Below, in pieces: positions 16,388 through 25,471 of a stretch of 36,478 nt of DNA; position 1 is the stretch's first letter; each line of letters begins with the position of its first letter. The DNA is from PALSA-1006 sp036171275 (lineage in GTDB: Bacteria; Pseudomonadota; Gammaproteobacteria; Burkholderiales; Gallionellaceae): positions 1 to 36,478 of the forward strand of contig JAVHQT010000067.1 of the NCBI GenBank assembly GCA_036171275.1. The letters run 5' to 3'. The notes beneath the pieces were generated by a model that made no database searches, had not been told where the DNA came from, and was given only the letters and a program-made list of their open reading frames with translations. The position numbers and the translations under genes were made by a program.

Positions 16388-17443
16388 TTAGCTTGGCAGG
16401 GTTTGGCACAGTTGCGCAATCATCGCTTCTTCGTCGGCGGGAATAATCAAAATCGGTTTGCTGCTGGTACTTTCAATATGTAACGCATTGATTTCATTGC
16501 TTTTTTTATTGATTCTAAAATCTAAAAATTCTAGCGGTTGGCAAATGAGTTCGCGCACCACGGATGCGTGTTCGCCGATGCCGCCGGTGAAAATTAGGGC
16601 GTCGATTCCGCCCGCTTTGGCGGCGAAACTACCGATGCTGGCGCGTACTTGGCGGCAAAAATAGTCCACTGCAAAACGGGCTGATTCGGTTTCGCTGGCG
16701 AGTAAATCGCTCATTTCATTACTTTCGCCGTCCGATAAAGCCAGTAAACCCATCTGGTGAAAAACCAAATGGCTGAGTTGCTGCGCGTCCATGCGTTTTG
16801 CCAATTCCAACATGACGCCGGGGTCGAGGTCGCCGCTGCGCGTGCCCATGGGAATGCCGCCTGCTGGTGTGTAACCCATACTGGTGTCGGCGGAATGCAA
16901 ATTTTCCAATAAGCATAGGCTAGCGCCGCTACCCAAATGGGCAACAACGATTTTGCCGGTGGCGCGTTCGCCCAATAACGCCGGTAGTTGCGCGGCGATG
17001 TAAGCGTAGTTGATGCCGTGAAAACCAAAGCGACGCAGGCCAAGGGTTTGCGGAATCGGCAAACGGTAGGCGAGTGGGCTCATGCTTTGGTGAAACGCGG
17101 TGTCGAAACAGGCGATTTGCGGGACGTCGAAACGCTGCTGGCATAAATCTAGACCGAGCAAATTGCTAGGTAAATGGAGCGGTGCGAGCGCAATAATACG
17201 TTCTAAGCGCTGGCGTTCGGCACTATCGACGCGCCGAGCCGCTTCGGTGATTTCTCCTCCGTGTACAAAACGATGCCCGACCATATCCGGCCAGTCGCCG
17301 GAAAGTTCGGTCATCAGCTGATCCAATGCGGCTTGATGATCGCGCAAATGGTTGAAGCGAAAATTGCGTCGCGAACCATCCGCCAAAAAAAGGCTCGCCT
17401 TGATGGAAGACGAACCGCTATTGAGGGTGAGGATATTTTTCAT
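16388..17443 (-). CDS. ackA: Acetate kinase
   Basis: 351 residues, shorter than the usual ~400. Motifs are NSGSSSIK at the N-terminus, GHRFVHGG, CFDTAFHQSM, LRRFGFHGINYAYIA, VVAHLGSGASLC, GTRSGDLDPG and IFTGGIGEHASVVRE, all standard for the ASKHA acetate kinase family. It moves phosphate between acetyl phosphate and ADP. ATG 17443 (MKNILTLNSG) matches the family start; an upstream extension does not. It lies 63 bases after xfp on the same strand, so the acetyl phosphate made by phosphoketolase can yield acetate and ATP. The shortness is spread through the protein rather than a truncation. Confidence 0.95.
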   Translation of the reverse strand: MKNILTLNSGSSSIKASLFLADGSRRNFRFNHLRDHQAALDQLMTELSGDWPDMVGHRFVHGGEITEAARRVDSAERQRLERIIALAPLHLPSNLLGLDLCQQRFDVPQIACFDTAFHQSMSPLAYRLPIPQTLGLRRFGFHGINYAYIAAQLPALLGERATGKIVVAHLGSGASLCLLENLHSADTSMGYTPAGGIPMGTRSGDLDPGVMLELAKRMDAQQLSHLVFHQMGLLALSDGESNEMSDLLASETESARFAVDYFCRQVRASIGSFAAKAGGIDALIFTGGIGEHASVVRELICQPLEFLDFRINKKSNEINALHIESTSSKPILIIPADEEAMIAQLCQTLPS

Positions 17444-17456
17444 TGAATGAAGGGGT

Positions 17457-17496
17457 AAACCGTGAAACGAAGCAATTGCGCATCGGTTCACGGTTT
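17457..17496. promoter_or_regulatory. Hairpin between xfp and ackA
   Basis: A perfect 10-bp inverted repeat (arms 17457-17466 and 17487-17496, AAACCGTGAA and its complement) with a 20-base loop fills much of the 63-base spacer. In the direction of xfp-ackA transcription no T-run follows it. It is therefore more likely to affect mRNA stability or differential expression than to terminate. Confidence 0.5.
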
Positions 17497-17506
17497 TATT
17501 TTGCCT

Positions 17507-19876
17507 TTAATACGGCCAAGTCCAGCCTTCTGCTTCAGGCAGATCAATGCCATGCTCGTAGGCATAATTGCGGCATTCAATCTGTTTATTCAGCATTTTG
17601 TCTTTGACGTGAGCGCCGGCGACGTGCAGTGCCGGAATGCGGTCGATGATGTCGATGACTAAACTAAAGCGGTCGATTTGGTTTTGAATCGCCAATTCCA
17701 GCGGCGTGTTGATGCTGCCTTTTTCTTTGTAGCCGCGCACATGGAAATTTTTGTGATTGTTGCGGCGGTACGCCAGTCGGTGAATCAACCAAGGATAGCC
17801 GTGGAAGTTGAACATCACCGGTTTGTCCAAGGTGAATAAACTGTCAAAATCACGGTCACTCAAGCCATGTGGGTGTTCGCTGGACGGGGTCAGTTTATAC
17901 AAATCGACGACGTTGATATAGCGCACTTTCAGCTCAGGGAAGTTCTCACGCAGCAACACCACGGCAGCCAACGCTTCTTTAGTGGGAATATCGCCGGCAC
18001 TCGCCACGACCACATCGGGTTCCGTGCCTTGGTCATTACACGCCCATTCCCAAATGCCGATGCCCTTAGTGCAATGTTTTATCGCCGCATCCATGTCCAA
18101 AAATTGCAGGTGTTTTTGTTTGTCGCACACAATCACGTTAATATAATTGGTGCTTTTCAGGCAATGATTTGCTACCGACAACAGACAATTGACATCAGGG
18201 GGCATATAAATGCGCGTTACTTCAGGGCTTTTGTTGACCACTAAATCCAAAAAGCCAGGATCTTGGTGCGTAAAACCGTTGTGGTCTTGGCGCCAAACAG
18301 TTGAAGTAATTAGCAAGTTCAGCGATGAGACTGGCGCGCGCCAAGGCACATCTTTGCTCATGGCTAGCCATTTAGCGTGTTGGTTGAACATCGAATCAAT
18401 GACGTGAACAAACGCTTCGTAAGTAGAGAAAAAACCGTGCCGACCGGTGAGTAAATACCCTTCCAGCCAACCTTCCAACGTGTGTTCGGACAGTATTTCC
18501 ATTACTCGGCCATCCGGCGATAATTCACCGCCACCGGCATCTTCAGGCAAATAGTCAGCTAACCAGGTTTTTTTACTCACTTCGTACACGTTATCTAACT
18601 TGTTTGAGCTGTTTTCATCCGGACCAAATACGCGGAAATTGTGCATATTGTCGCGCATGATGTCACGTAAAAATTGACCCAGCGGACGTGTGTTTTCTGC
18701 ACTGGTGGTGCCGGGTTTGCTGACTGCGATAGCGTAATCTTGCACTTGCGGCAGGTGTAAAGCTTTGCGTAGCAAGCCGCCATTGGCATGTGGGTTGGCA
18801 CTCATGCGCCGATTTCCCTTGGGCGCAAGGGCTTTTAATTCGGGGCGCAACGTGCCGTTTTCATCAAATAACTCAGTGGTTTGGTAACTTCTGAGCCAGG
18901 CTTTAAGTTGTTCGAAATGCGCCTCGGTTTTAACCTCGCTAATCGGCACTTGGTGCGCGCGCCAAAAACCTTCTACTTTTTTGCCATCCACTTCTTTCGG
19001 GCCCGTCCACCCTTTGGGCGAACGCAGCACAATCATCGGCCAGCGCGGACGAATCGGTTTGCCGCTGCTGCGCGCTTCAGTTTGCACGCGGCGAATTTCC
19101 AGTACACACGCTTCCATCGTGGCGGCCATCGCTTGGTGCATGGTTTCTGGGTCGCTACCTTCGACGAAATAAGGCGTCCAGCCGTAACCTTTAAATAAAT
19201 CTGCCAATTCTTGGTGGGAAATGCGCGACAAAATGGTCGGGTTATTAATTTTATAGCCGTTCAAATGCAAAATCGGCAACACCGCGCCATCCCGAATCGG
19301 ATTCAAAAATTTGTTGGAATGCCAAGAAGTTGCGAGAGGTGCGGTTTCGGCTTCGCCGTCGCCCACCATCACCGTTACGATTAAATCAGGATTGTCATAG
19401 GCCGCGCCAAAAGCGTGCGAAACGCTGTAGCCCAACTCTCCGCCCTCGTGAATTGACCCCGGCGTTTCCGGTGTGCAATGGCTGCCGATGCCGCCGGGAA
19501 ATGAAAATTCTTTAAAGAATTGGCGCATTCCTTCTTCGTTTTCAGCCTTGTTTGGGTACACTTCGCTGTAGCGACCTTCCAAATACACAGGGCCGAGCAC
19601 GCCGGGTGCGCCATGTCCGGGACCTGCCATAAAAATCGCATTTAAATCATATTTGTTAATCAATCGATTCATGTGAATGTAGCCGAACGCCAAACCGGGA
19701 CTAGAACCCCAGTGACCGAGCAGACGGTTTTTGATATGTTCGTGTGTAAGCTCTTGTTTTAAAAGAGGATTGTCGCGCAGATAAATCATACCGGCGGCGA
19801 GATAATTGCAAGCGCGCCAGTAAGCATCGATATTTTTAACTTCGCTGGGCGATAAAACGTTAGCTTGATTGCTCAT
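17507..19876 (-). CDS. xfp: Phosphoketolase (xylulose-5-phosphate/fructose-6-phosphate)
   Basis: 789 residues, full family length. Thiamine-diphosphate enzyme motifs are visible: GPGHGAPGVLGPVYLEG near 85-101, SFPGGIGSHCTPETPGSIHEGGELGYS, VMVGDGEAETAPLA (ThDP/Mg binding), and the C-terminal VNVVDLYKL-like segment. The enzyme splits xylulose 5-phosphate (and in many members fructose 6-phosphate) to acetyl phosphate plus glyceraldehyde 3-phosphate or erythrose 4-phosphate. AAGGA lies eight bases before the ATG. It is followed by ackA, forming a phosphoketolase-acetate kinase shunt. Confidence 0.97.
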   Translation of the reverse strand: MSNQANVLSPSEVKNIDAYWRACNYLAAGMIYLRDNPLLKQELTHEHIKNRLLGHWGSSPGLAFGYIHMNRLINKYDLNAIFMAGPGHGAPGVLGPVYLEGRYSEVYPNKAENEEGMRQFFKEFSFPGGIGSHCTPETPGSIHEGGELGYSVSHAFGAAYDNPDLIVTVMVGDGEAETAPLATSWHSNKFLNPIRDGAVLPILHLNGYKINNPTILSRISHQELADLFKGYGWTPYFVEGSDPETMHQAMAATMEACVLEIRRVQTEARSSGKPIRPRWPMIVLRSPKGWTGPKEVDGKKVEGFWRAHQVPISEVKTEAHFEQLKAWLRSYQTTELFDENGTLRPELKALAPKGNRRMSANPHANGGLLRKALHLPQVQDYAIAVSKPGTTSAENTRPLGQFLRDIMRDNMHNFRVFGPDENSSNKLDNVYEVSKKTWLADYLPEDAGGGELSPDGRVMEILSEHTLEGWLEGYLLTGRHGFFSTYEAFVHVIDSMFNQHAKWLAMSKDVPWRAPVSSLNLLITSTVWRQDHNGFTHQDPGFLDLVVNKSPEVTRIYMPPDVNCLLSVANHCLKSTNYINVIVCDKQKHLQFLDMDAAIKHCTKGIGIWEWACNDQGTEPDVVVASAGDIPTKEALAAVVLLRENFPELKVRYINVVDLYKLTPSSEHPHGLSDRDFDSLFTLDKPVMFNFHGYPWLIHRLAYRRNNHKNFHVRGYKEKGSINTPLELAIQNQIDRFSLVIDIIDRIPALHVAGAHVKDKMLNKQIECRNYAYEHGIDLPEAEGWTWPY

Positions 19877-20152
19877 GGTAAAAGTCCTTCAAGATATAAA
19901 AAAGGGGAAAATGTGTGACAGGATTGGCGGATTAACGAACATGTGAAATTGGGGAGTCATGCGAAAAAGTCGCTTTTAATTCCAAGGATAGTATAACGCT
20001 AGGATGTTAAAATAAAAAGATTTCGTTAGAATGATTTTGTATAACTACATGATTTTAAAAGATAATTTATTTTTAAGGTTGGGGCGGCCTCGCAACTGCT
20101 GTTACAATTGGCGCAGGGATACTGTTCATTCCCATTCACCCGGATAATCAAT

Positions 20153-20776
20153 ATGTTAGAACTTGTTTTACATTTAGACGTGCATTTATTAGCGCTGGTA
20201 CAAGAATACGGTACTTGGGTTTATGTCATTTTATTTCTGATTATTTTTGCGGAAACCGGTTTGGTGGTGATGCCGTTCTTGCCCGGCGATTCCTTGTTAT
20301 TCGTCACCGGTGCGCTGTGCGGCATGGGACATTTGCAAGTGCAGGTGCTCATTCCGTTATTAATGTTGGCGGCTTTCAGCGGCGATAATCTAAACTATTG
20401 GCTGGGGCATCAGTATGGCGTGCAATTATTTAAACCCGATTCCCGTTTTTTTAAGCAAACTTATTTGCATAAAACTGAAGATTTTTATGCCACACACGGC
20501 GGCAAGACCATCATCTTTGCGCGCTTTTTGCCAATTGTGCGTACTTTCGCCCCTTTTGTTGCCGGCATCGGGCAGATGCGATATGCGTTATTTTTTACTT
20601 TTAGCCTGCTTGGCAGCATGGCGTGGATTAGCAGCTTAACCTTGGCGGGTTACTTTTTCGGCAATATCCCGCTGATTAAAAATAATCTGACCCTGATGAT
20701 TTTAGGGATTATTTTTATATCCATCATTCCCGCTTTACTAGAATTTATTCGTCAACATCGAGGAGCGCAAAAATGA
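20153..20776 (+). CDS. dedA: DedA family membrane protein
   Basis: 207 residues from ATG 20153. The conserved FAETGLVVMPFLPGDSLLFVTGAL lies near 30-53 and the GKTIIFARFLPIVRTFAPFVAG motif near 115-136. Several further membrane helices follow. DedA proteins sit in the inner membrane; members are linked to lipid-carrier (undecaprenyl phosphate) or phospholipid flipping and to membrane potential. The sequence closely follows E. coli DedA (HLDVHLLALVQEYGTWVY). It overlaps the next gene by four bases (ATGA). The first 15 codons of the longer frame are dropped because they do not match. Confidence 0.92.
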   Translation: MLELVLHLDVHLLALVQEYGTWVYVILFLIIFAETGLVVMPFLPGDSLLFVTGALCGMGHLQVQVLIPLLMLAAFSGDNLNYWLGHQYGVQLFKPDSRFFKQTYLHKTEDFYATHGGKTIIFARFLPIVRTFAPFVAGIGQMRYALFFTFSLLGSMAWISSLTLAGYFFGNIPLIKNNLTLMILGIIFISIIPALLEFIRQHRGAQK

Positions 20777-21150
20777 TGAAATTTTTCTTCAAAACCCTGC
20801 GTTTAGTATTGCTGCCCTTTATGCTGCTTTGGGCAAAATTCGGCGCGCCCAAAGGCATTGTTCGCGCTGCTGAGGAGCAAAAAGCCGTGGAAATGGCGTG
20901 TGCCAATTTGGCACTGTATTATTTTAAAACCTGCCCTTTTTGCATTAAAGTTCGGCATGAAATGGCGCGTTTGTCTTTGCCGATTGAATTGCGAGATGCG
21001 CAGCACGAGGCGACGCACCGCGAAGCGCTATTGAGCGGTGGCGGCAAAGTGCAAGCGCCTTGTTTGAGGGTTGTCGATCAGGACGGCTCGGTGCAGTGGA
21101 CTTACGAATCCAGCGCCATAATTAGTTATCTGCAACAGCGATTTTCTTAA
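20773..21150 (+). CDS. Membrane-anchored glutaredoxin-like protein
   Basis: 125 residues: an N-terminal hydrophobic stretch (about 8-20), then a thioredoxin-fold domain with LYYFKTCPFCIKVRHEM, giving a CPFC redox motif (about 55-58). A cis-proline site follows in VQAPCLRV (about 95-102), then YESSAIISYLQQRF. This is the glutaredoxin/GST-N pattern that reduces disulfides or glutathione adducts. GAGGAG lies just before ATGATG, and the gene is coupled to dedA by a four-base overlap. The pairing suggests a shared membrane-linked role, but that is inference. Its last 29 bases overlap the end of gluQ on the other strand. Confidence 0.85.
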   Translation: MMKFFFKTLRLVLLPFMLLWAKFGAPKGIVRAAEEQKAVEMACANLALYYFKTCPFCIKVRHEMARLSLPIELRDAQHEATHREALLSGGGKVQAPCLRVVDQDGSVQWTYESSAIISYLQQRFS

Positions 21151-22024
21151 TTCCGCGTAACGGTTCGATATTCCAATGCGCGATCGCCCACGCTAACACC
21201 GCCTCGACAGAACAATTTTTTAAACTGGCGGGCGGCGATTGTTGCAAAAAATCAAGAACCTGCAGTAGTGTGGTGGTCGGATGATGTTGCTCAATGGGCG
21301 CAGCCAGTGTTTGTTTGCTCAGCTTTTCGCCAGTCGCATTAACGGCAATAGGCAAATGTAAATACTGGGGCGTGGGCAAACCGAGTAACTGTTGTAAATA
21401 GAGTTGGCGCGGGGTGGAATCGAGCAAATCTGCGCCCCGCACCACTTGACTCACCTGTTGAAATGCGTCGTCAATGACCGCCGCCAGTTGGTAAGTAAAC
21501 ACCCCGTCGGCTCGGCGCAACACAAAATCACCAACTTGTTCTTTGAGATTTTGAGTGATTTCGCCCTGAATACCATCGTTAAATTTCATCACTTTTTCGC
21601 TGATTAAGCGCCAAGCTTGATGCTGGGAATCTTCATAAGTTATTGTTTTGTAACGACAATTTCCGGGGTAAATGAAGCTTTCGCCACCGTTCGAATCGGC
21701 AATATCCTTGCGGCTACAATTGCAGGGGTAAACCAAGTTAAGCGCTTTCAAACTATTTAACGCCTGGGCATACGCCGCGTTTCGCGCGTGTTGAAACAAA
21801 ATGTCGTCGTCGCTGTGCAAGCCGAACAAGGCCAAGGTACTGACGATTTCAGCCGCCCAACGGGCGTGGCAACGCGGCGCATCCAAATCTTCAATGCGAA
21901 TCAGCCAAAGCCCGTGTTGATGCTTACTCGCTAAATAACTGCCGACCGCAGCAACCAGCGAGCCAAAGTGTAGTGGACCGGTGGGCGAAGGCGCAAAGCG
22001 TCCACAAAGATGAGAAAAAGCCAT
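21122..22024 (-). CDS. gluQ: Glutamyl-Q tRNA(Asp) synthetase
   Basis: 300 residues, a truncated glutamyl-tRNA synthetase-like protein without the anticodon-binding domain. It has RFAPSPTGPLHFGSL (the HIGH-like motif), a zinc site in YPCNCSRKD and YPGNCRY, RIEDLDAPR, and KLSKQ in place of KMSKS. The family attaches glutamate to queuosine in the wobble position of tRNA-Asp. It stands alone, divergent from yccA. Its 3' end overlaps the glutaredoxin-like gene tail to tail. Confidence 0.95.
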   Translation of the reverse strand: MAFSHLCGRFAPSPTGPLHFGSLVAAVGSYLASKHQHGLWLIRIEDLDAPRCHARWAAEIVSTLALFGLHSDDDILFQHARNAAYAQALNSLKALNLVYPCNCSRKDIADSNGGESFIYPGNCRYKTITYEDSQHQAWRLISEKVMKFNDGIQGEITQNLKEQVGDFVLRRADGVFTYQLAAVIDDAFQQVSQVVRGADLLDSTPRQLYLQQLLGLPTPQYLHLPIAVNATGEKLSKQTLAAPIEQHHPTTTLLQVLDFLQQSPPASLKNCSVEAVLAWAIAHWNIEPLRGIKKIAVADN

Positions 22025-22114
22025 TAAATTCTTGCGGAAAAAAGGTAACGGAAATTCAATATAATTTTATTTCGAATTGCAACTTTTCGTTAGCTTCGGT
22101 ACTCTGACGCCCAA

Positions 22115-22151
22115 CGCTGACAGTGAATAGATTATTCCCTTCCTGTCAGCG
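22115..22151 (+). promoter_or_regulatory. Strong hairpin in the yccA leader
   Basis: CGCTGACAG (22115-22123) and its perfect complement (22143-22151) form a 9-bp stem. Inside it GAATA and TATTC close on a GAT loop, making an extended two-part hairpin. It ends 34 bases before the yccA ATG. No T-run follows, so it is not a standard terminator. It could be an RNA element or a protein-binding palindrome. Confidence 0.5.
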
Positions 22152-22185
22152 CATTATTTTAGCAAACGAACCATTGGAGAAAAAT

Positions 22186-22869
22186 ATGCAATATCAAACT
22201 GTTTCGCAAACGGATTCATTTTCACTTGAGCAAAACAAAGTTCTGCGTAACACCTACCTGATGCTTGGACTCACGATGATTCCAACCGTGATTGGCGCGT
22301 GGTTTGGGCTTAGCAGCAATTTTAGCTTCTTAGCGCAATACCCAATTATGGGGCCGCTGTTGATGATTGCCGGCATGATGGGAATGTTGTTTGCCGTGAC
22401 AGTGTTGCGCAATAGCGTGTGGGGAATCGTTGCTTTGCTCGGCTTTACTTTTGTGGCTGGTTGGTTTTTAGGGCCGATTTTGCAACACGCCCTGCATTTG
22501 AAAAACGGCGCGCAACTAGTGGGCATGGCGGCTGGCGGCACGGGGCTCATCTTTTTTGGCTTGGCAAGCTATGCCACCGTTACCCAAAAAGACTTTAGTT
22601 TTATGGGTAAATTTTTGTTTATTGGCGTGATTCTGTTATTGCTGGCGTCGGTCGCGAACCTGTTTTTTCAGATTCCTGTGTTAGCGTTGACGATTTCTGC
22701 TATCGCTGTGCTGATTTTTTCGGCTTATATTTTATTTGATATTAGCCAAATTATTCATGGTGGCGAAAGCAACTATGTCATGGCAACCCTGTCTCTGTAT
22801 TTAGATATTTATAATATTTTCGTCAATTTGCTGAGTTTGCTCATGGCTTTCGGCGGCGAAAAAGACTAA
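22186..22869 (+). CDS. yccA: Bax inhibitor-1/YccA family membrane protein
   Basis: 227 residues (E. coli YccA 219), about seven hydrophobic helices. Family landmarks are NKVLRNTYLMLGLTM at the start, GGTGLIFFGLASYATVTQKDFSFMG in the middle, and ILFDISQIIHGGESNYVMATLSLYLDIYNIFVNLL at the end. YccA in E. coli binds and modulates the FtsH protease; the wider BI-1 family is linked to calcium leak. GGAG lies seven bases before ATG 22186. It is a single-gene unit with a leader hairpin and a strong terminator. Confidence 0.94.
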   Translation: MQYQTVSQTDSFSLEQNKVLRNTYLMLGLTMIPTVIGAWFGLSSNFSFLAQYPIMGPLLMIAGMMGMLFAVTVLRNSVWGIVALLGFTFVAGWFLGPILQHALHLKNGAQLVGMAAGGTGLIFFGLASYATVTQKDFSFMGKFLFIGVILLLLASVANLFFQIPVLALTISAIAVLIFSAYILFDISQIIHGGESNYVMATLSLYLDIYNIFVNLLSLLMAFGGEKD

Positions 22870-22948
22870 GGAAATAGCGAATTAATCAACCGTTCGCCCT
22901 GAGCCAATGGCTAGATTCGCTTCGAACGGATGAAATTCGTGTTTCCCC

Positions 22949-22976
22949 AAAGGGGCACTCCGGTGTCCCTTTTTTT
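22949..22976 (+). terminator. Rho-independent terminator of yccA
   Basis: A ten-pair stem (AAAGGGGCAC with GTGTCCCTTT, one G-T pair), loop TCCG, then a run of T. It separates yccA from the permease gene. Confidence 0.85.
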
Positions 22977-22990
22977 ATCAGCGAGGTTGT

Positions 22991-25471
22991 GTGAGTACCT
23001 TTCAGCTTGCCTTCAATTTATTGCGTCGCGATTGGCGCGCCGGTGAATGGCGTGTGCTGCTGATGGCGTTACTACTGGCGGTGGGCAGTTTGTCCACCGT
23101 AGGTTTGTTCGCTGACCGCGTGCGCCAAGGCTTGCAACACCAAGCGCAATCGTTAATTGGCGCGGACTTACGCTTGACCTCCAGCCGCCCTTTGCCCGCA
23201 ACTTATCGGCAATGGGCGCAAGAAATGGGCTTGCACGTGCTGCAAACGCAAACTTTTCCCAGCATGGTAGCGCATGGCAAAGCGGTCTTGCTGAGTGAAA
23301 TGATGGCGGTCGAGATTGGATATCCGCTGCGCGGCAAGCTTGAGATTGCCCCAGTCTTGCCCGACAACAGTCCCGCGCGCGGCACGGTTTGGCTAGCGCC
23401 GCGATTGATGCAGCAACTCAATTTAAAAATCGGCGATCCAGTCCAGGTTGGCGCGCGCCAATTGATTGTGGCGGCGCAAATCGTCAAAGATATTGACCAA
23501 GCTGTCGGCTTTGCCAGCCTCGCTCCGCGCCTGATGATGAACGAATTGGATTTGCCCGATACCGGTTTGCTGCAAGAAGGCAGTCGCGTCAGTTATCGAC
23601 TGCTGTTCGCAGGTGCAGTGCCGCAGGTGGACAAGTTGCGCGTTCGATTAAGCGCTCAACTTTCGGGCAATGAAAAATTGGAAGACGTGCGTGATGCCCG
23701 CCCAGAAATCCGCACTGCTTTGGAACGTGCTGAACATTTTCTTGGTTTGGCGGCGTTAAGTGCGGCGATTTTGGCGGGCGCGGCCATGGCGTTAGCTGCG
23801 CGACGTTTTGTGTTGCGACATCTGGATAGTTGCGCAGTGATGCGCTGTTTGGGCGCACAGCAAAAACAGATTAACCTATTGTTTTTATTGCAGTTTTTTT
23901 TCTTAGGGACGCTGGCAATCTTGCTCGGCAACGCCTTGGGTTATGGCATGCAAACGCTGTTAGTCAACAGCATTACCGCTTTGCGCGAAGCCGATTTGCC
24001 CTTGCCCAGCTTGTGGCCGGTGCTCAAAGCTGCACTGAGTGGCGCGGCTTTATTGATCGGCTTCACTTTTTTACCCTTATTGCAACTCGGCAAAGTTACA
24101 CCGTTGCGTGTATTGCGAAGGGAGTTAGGCGCACCTTCTGCCCGCGTTGCATCGCTATACGGCATTGCGCTACTGACCTTGTTCGTCCTGTTTGTCGGGC
24201 AAGCCGGATCGTTGAAACTAGGTGCGGCAGTGCTAGCAGGCTTGGTAATCGCGCTGATTTTATTCGCCGGCTTGGCTTGGCTGGTCTTGCGCGGCTTTGC
24301 GCAACTCGCGCCCCGCCTTCCCTTGTTGCGACAAGCGCATCACTTGCAGTTTGCGCTCGCCAACTTGGTGCGCCATGGCAGTAGCAACGCCTTGCAAATT
24401 GTCGCCCTTAGTTTAGGTGGGATGGCGCTATTATTATTGACTTTGGTGCGCGCCGATTTATTGCAAAGTTGGCAATCGACACTTCCTTTTGATGCGCCGA
24501 ATCGATTTTTATTAAATGTACAACCCGAGCAACGCCAAACCGTGCTGGACTTTTTTGCCGCACAGGACTTGCCGGCACCGGAATTATTGCCCATGGTGCG
24601 CGGGCGCTTAATCGCCATCAACCAGCGCGAAATTAACGCCGCTAATTATGCGGAGCCGCGAACTAAAGCCTTGGTCGAACGGGAGTTTAATTTATCTTAC
24701 CGTGCGCAAATGCCCAGTTGGAACGAACAAATCAGTGGTGCGTGGTGGCAAGCGGGGCAGGGTGGGCAACTATCGGTGGAAGCAGGGCTGGCGAAAACCT
24801 TGGACATTCACTTAGGCGACATGCTCAGCTTCGACGTGGCGGGCAGCCGGATTAGCGCGCGCGTCAGCCAACTGCGGCAAGTGCATTGGGATTCGATGCG
24901 CGTCAATTTTTTCGTCATCACCAGCCCCGATGTCTTGCAAGATTTACCCACCAGCTACCTCAGCAGTTTTTATGTGCCGCCGGATAAACTTGCCGCCGGT
25001 GACGCCCTGATTCAGCGCTTGCCCACGCTGTTATTGATAGACAGCAGCGCGCTACTAGACCAACTACGCAACATCATCGAGCAAGTCTCAACTATCGTTA
25101 GCACTTTGTTTATATTCACTTTGTTAAGTGGTTTCGCCGTGCTGTATGCGGCTTTATTGGCAACGCATGACGAACGACGTTTTGAGGCCGCCATCTTGCG
25201 CACACTAGGCGCAGACTCCCGCTATTTGCGCCGACTGTATCAGATAGAATTCGCCATCCTAGGCGGGCTCAGCGGACTATTTTCAGCTGGCGGTGCAATG
25301 CTACTAGGCGGCGTCATCGCCCACTTCGTGCTAGAAATTCCCTATCACCCTTCACCGTGGATACCGGTCAGCGGACTCGTTGTTGGTATGCTAGGGGTTC
25401 TGCTTTCCGGCATTGGCATGACGCGCCCGCTGCTAACGCAATCACCGCTCAGTATTTTGCGAACTGGCTAA
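22991..25471 (+). CDS. ybbP: FtsX-like ABC transporter permease (YbbP type)
   Basis: 826 residues from GTG 22991, with GAGG just upstream. It has an N-terminal membrane helix (about 20-37) after NLLRRDWRAGEWRVL and a long periplasmic MacB-like domain. Two FtsX cores follow (about 255-380 and 690-820) with helices between. SLIGADLRLTSSRPL and LRTLGADSRYLRRLYQIEF are typical of YbbP-like lysophospholipid/lipoprotein-type permeases. Such permeases need an ATPase (YbbA) and often lie beside ybbA-tesA. Neither is nearby here: yccA ends upstream before a terminator and malQ converges downstream. The partner must be elsewhere in the genome or lost. Confidence 0.9.
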   Translation: MSTFQLAFNLLRRDWRAGEWRVLLMALLLAVGSLSTVGLFADRVRQGLQHQAQSLIGADLRLTSSRPLPATYRQWAQEMGLHVLQTQTFPSMVAHGKAVLLSEMMAVEIGYPLRGKLEIAPVLPDNSPARGTVWLAPRLMQQLNLKIGDPVQVGARQLIVAAQIVKDIDQAVGFASLAPRLMMNELDLPDTGLLQEGSRVSYRLLFAGAVPQVDKLRVRLSAQLSGNEKLEDVRDARPEIRTALERAEHFLGLAALSAAILAGAAMALAARRFVLRHLDSCAVMRCLGAQQKQINLLFLLQFFFLGTLAILLGNALGYGMQTLLVNSITALREADLPLPSLWPVLKAALSGAALLIGFTFLPLLQLGKVTPLRVLRRELGAPSARVASLYGIALLTLFVLFVGQAGSLKLGAAVLAGLVIALILFAGLAWLVLRGFAQLAPRLPLLRQAHHLQFALANLVRHGSSNALQIVALSLGGMALLLLTLVRADLLQSWQSTLPFDAPNRFLLNVQPEQRQTVLDFFAAQDLPAPELLPMVRGRLIAINQREINAANYAEPRTKALVEREFNLSYRAQMPSWNEQISGAWWQAGQGGQLSVEAGLAKTLDIHLGDMLSFDVAGSRISARVSQLRQVHWDSMRVNFFVITSPDVLQDLPTSYLSSFYVPPDKLAAGDALIQRLPTLLLIDSSALLDQLRNIIEQVSTIVSTLFIFTLLSGFAVLYAALLATHDERRFEAAILRTLGADSRYLRRLYQIEFAILGGLSGLFSAGGAMLLGGVIAHFVLEIPYHPSPWIPVSGLVVGMLGVLLSGIGMTRPLLTQSPLSILRTG

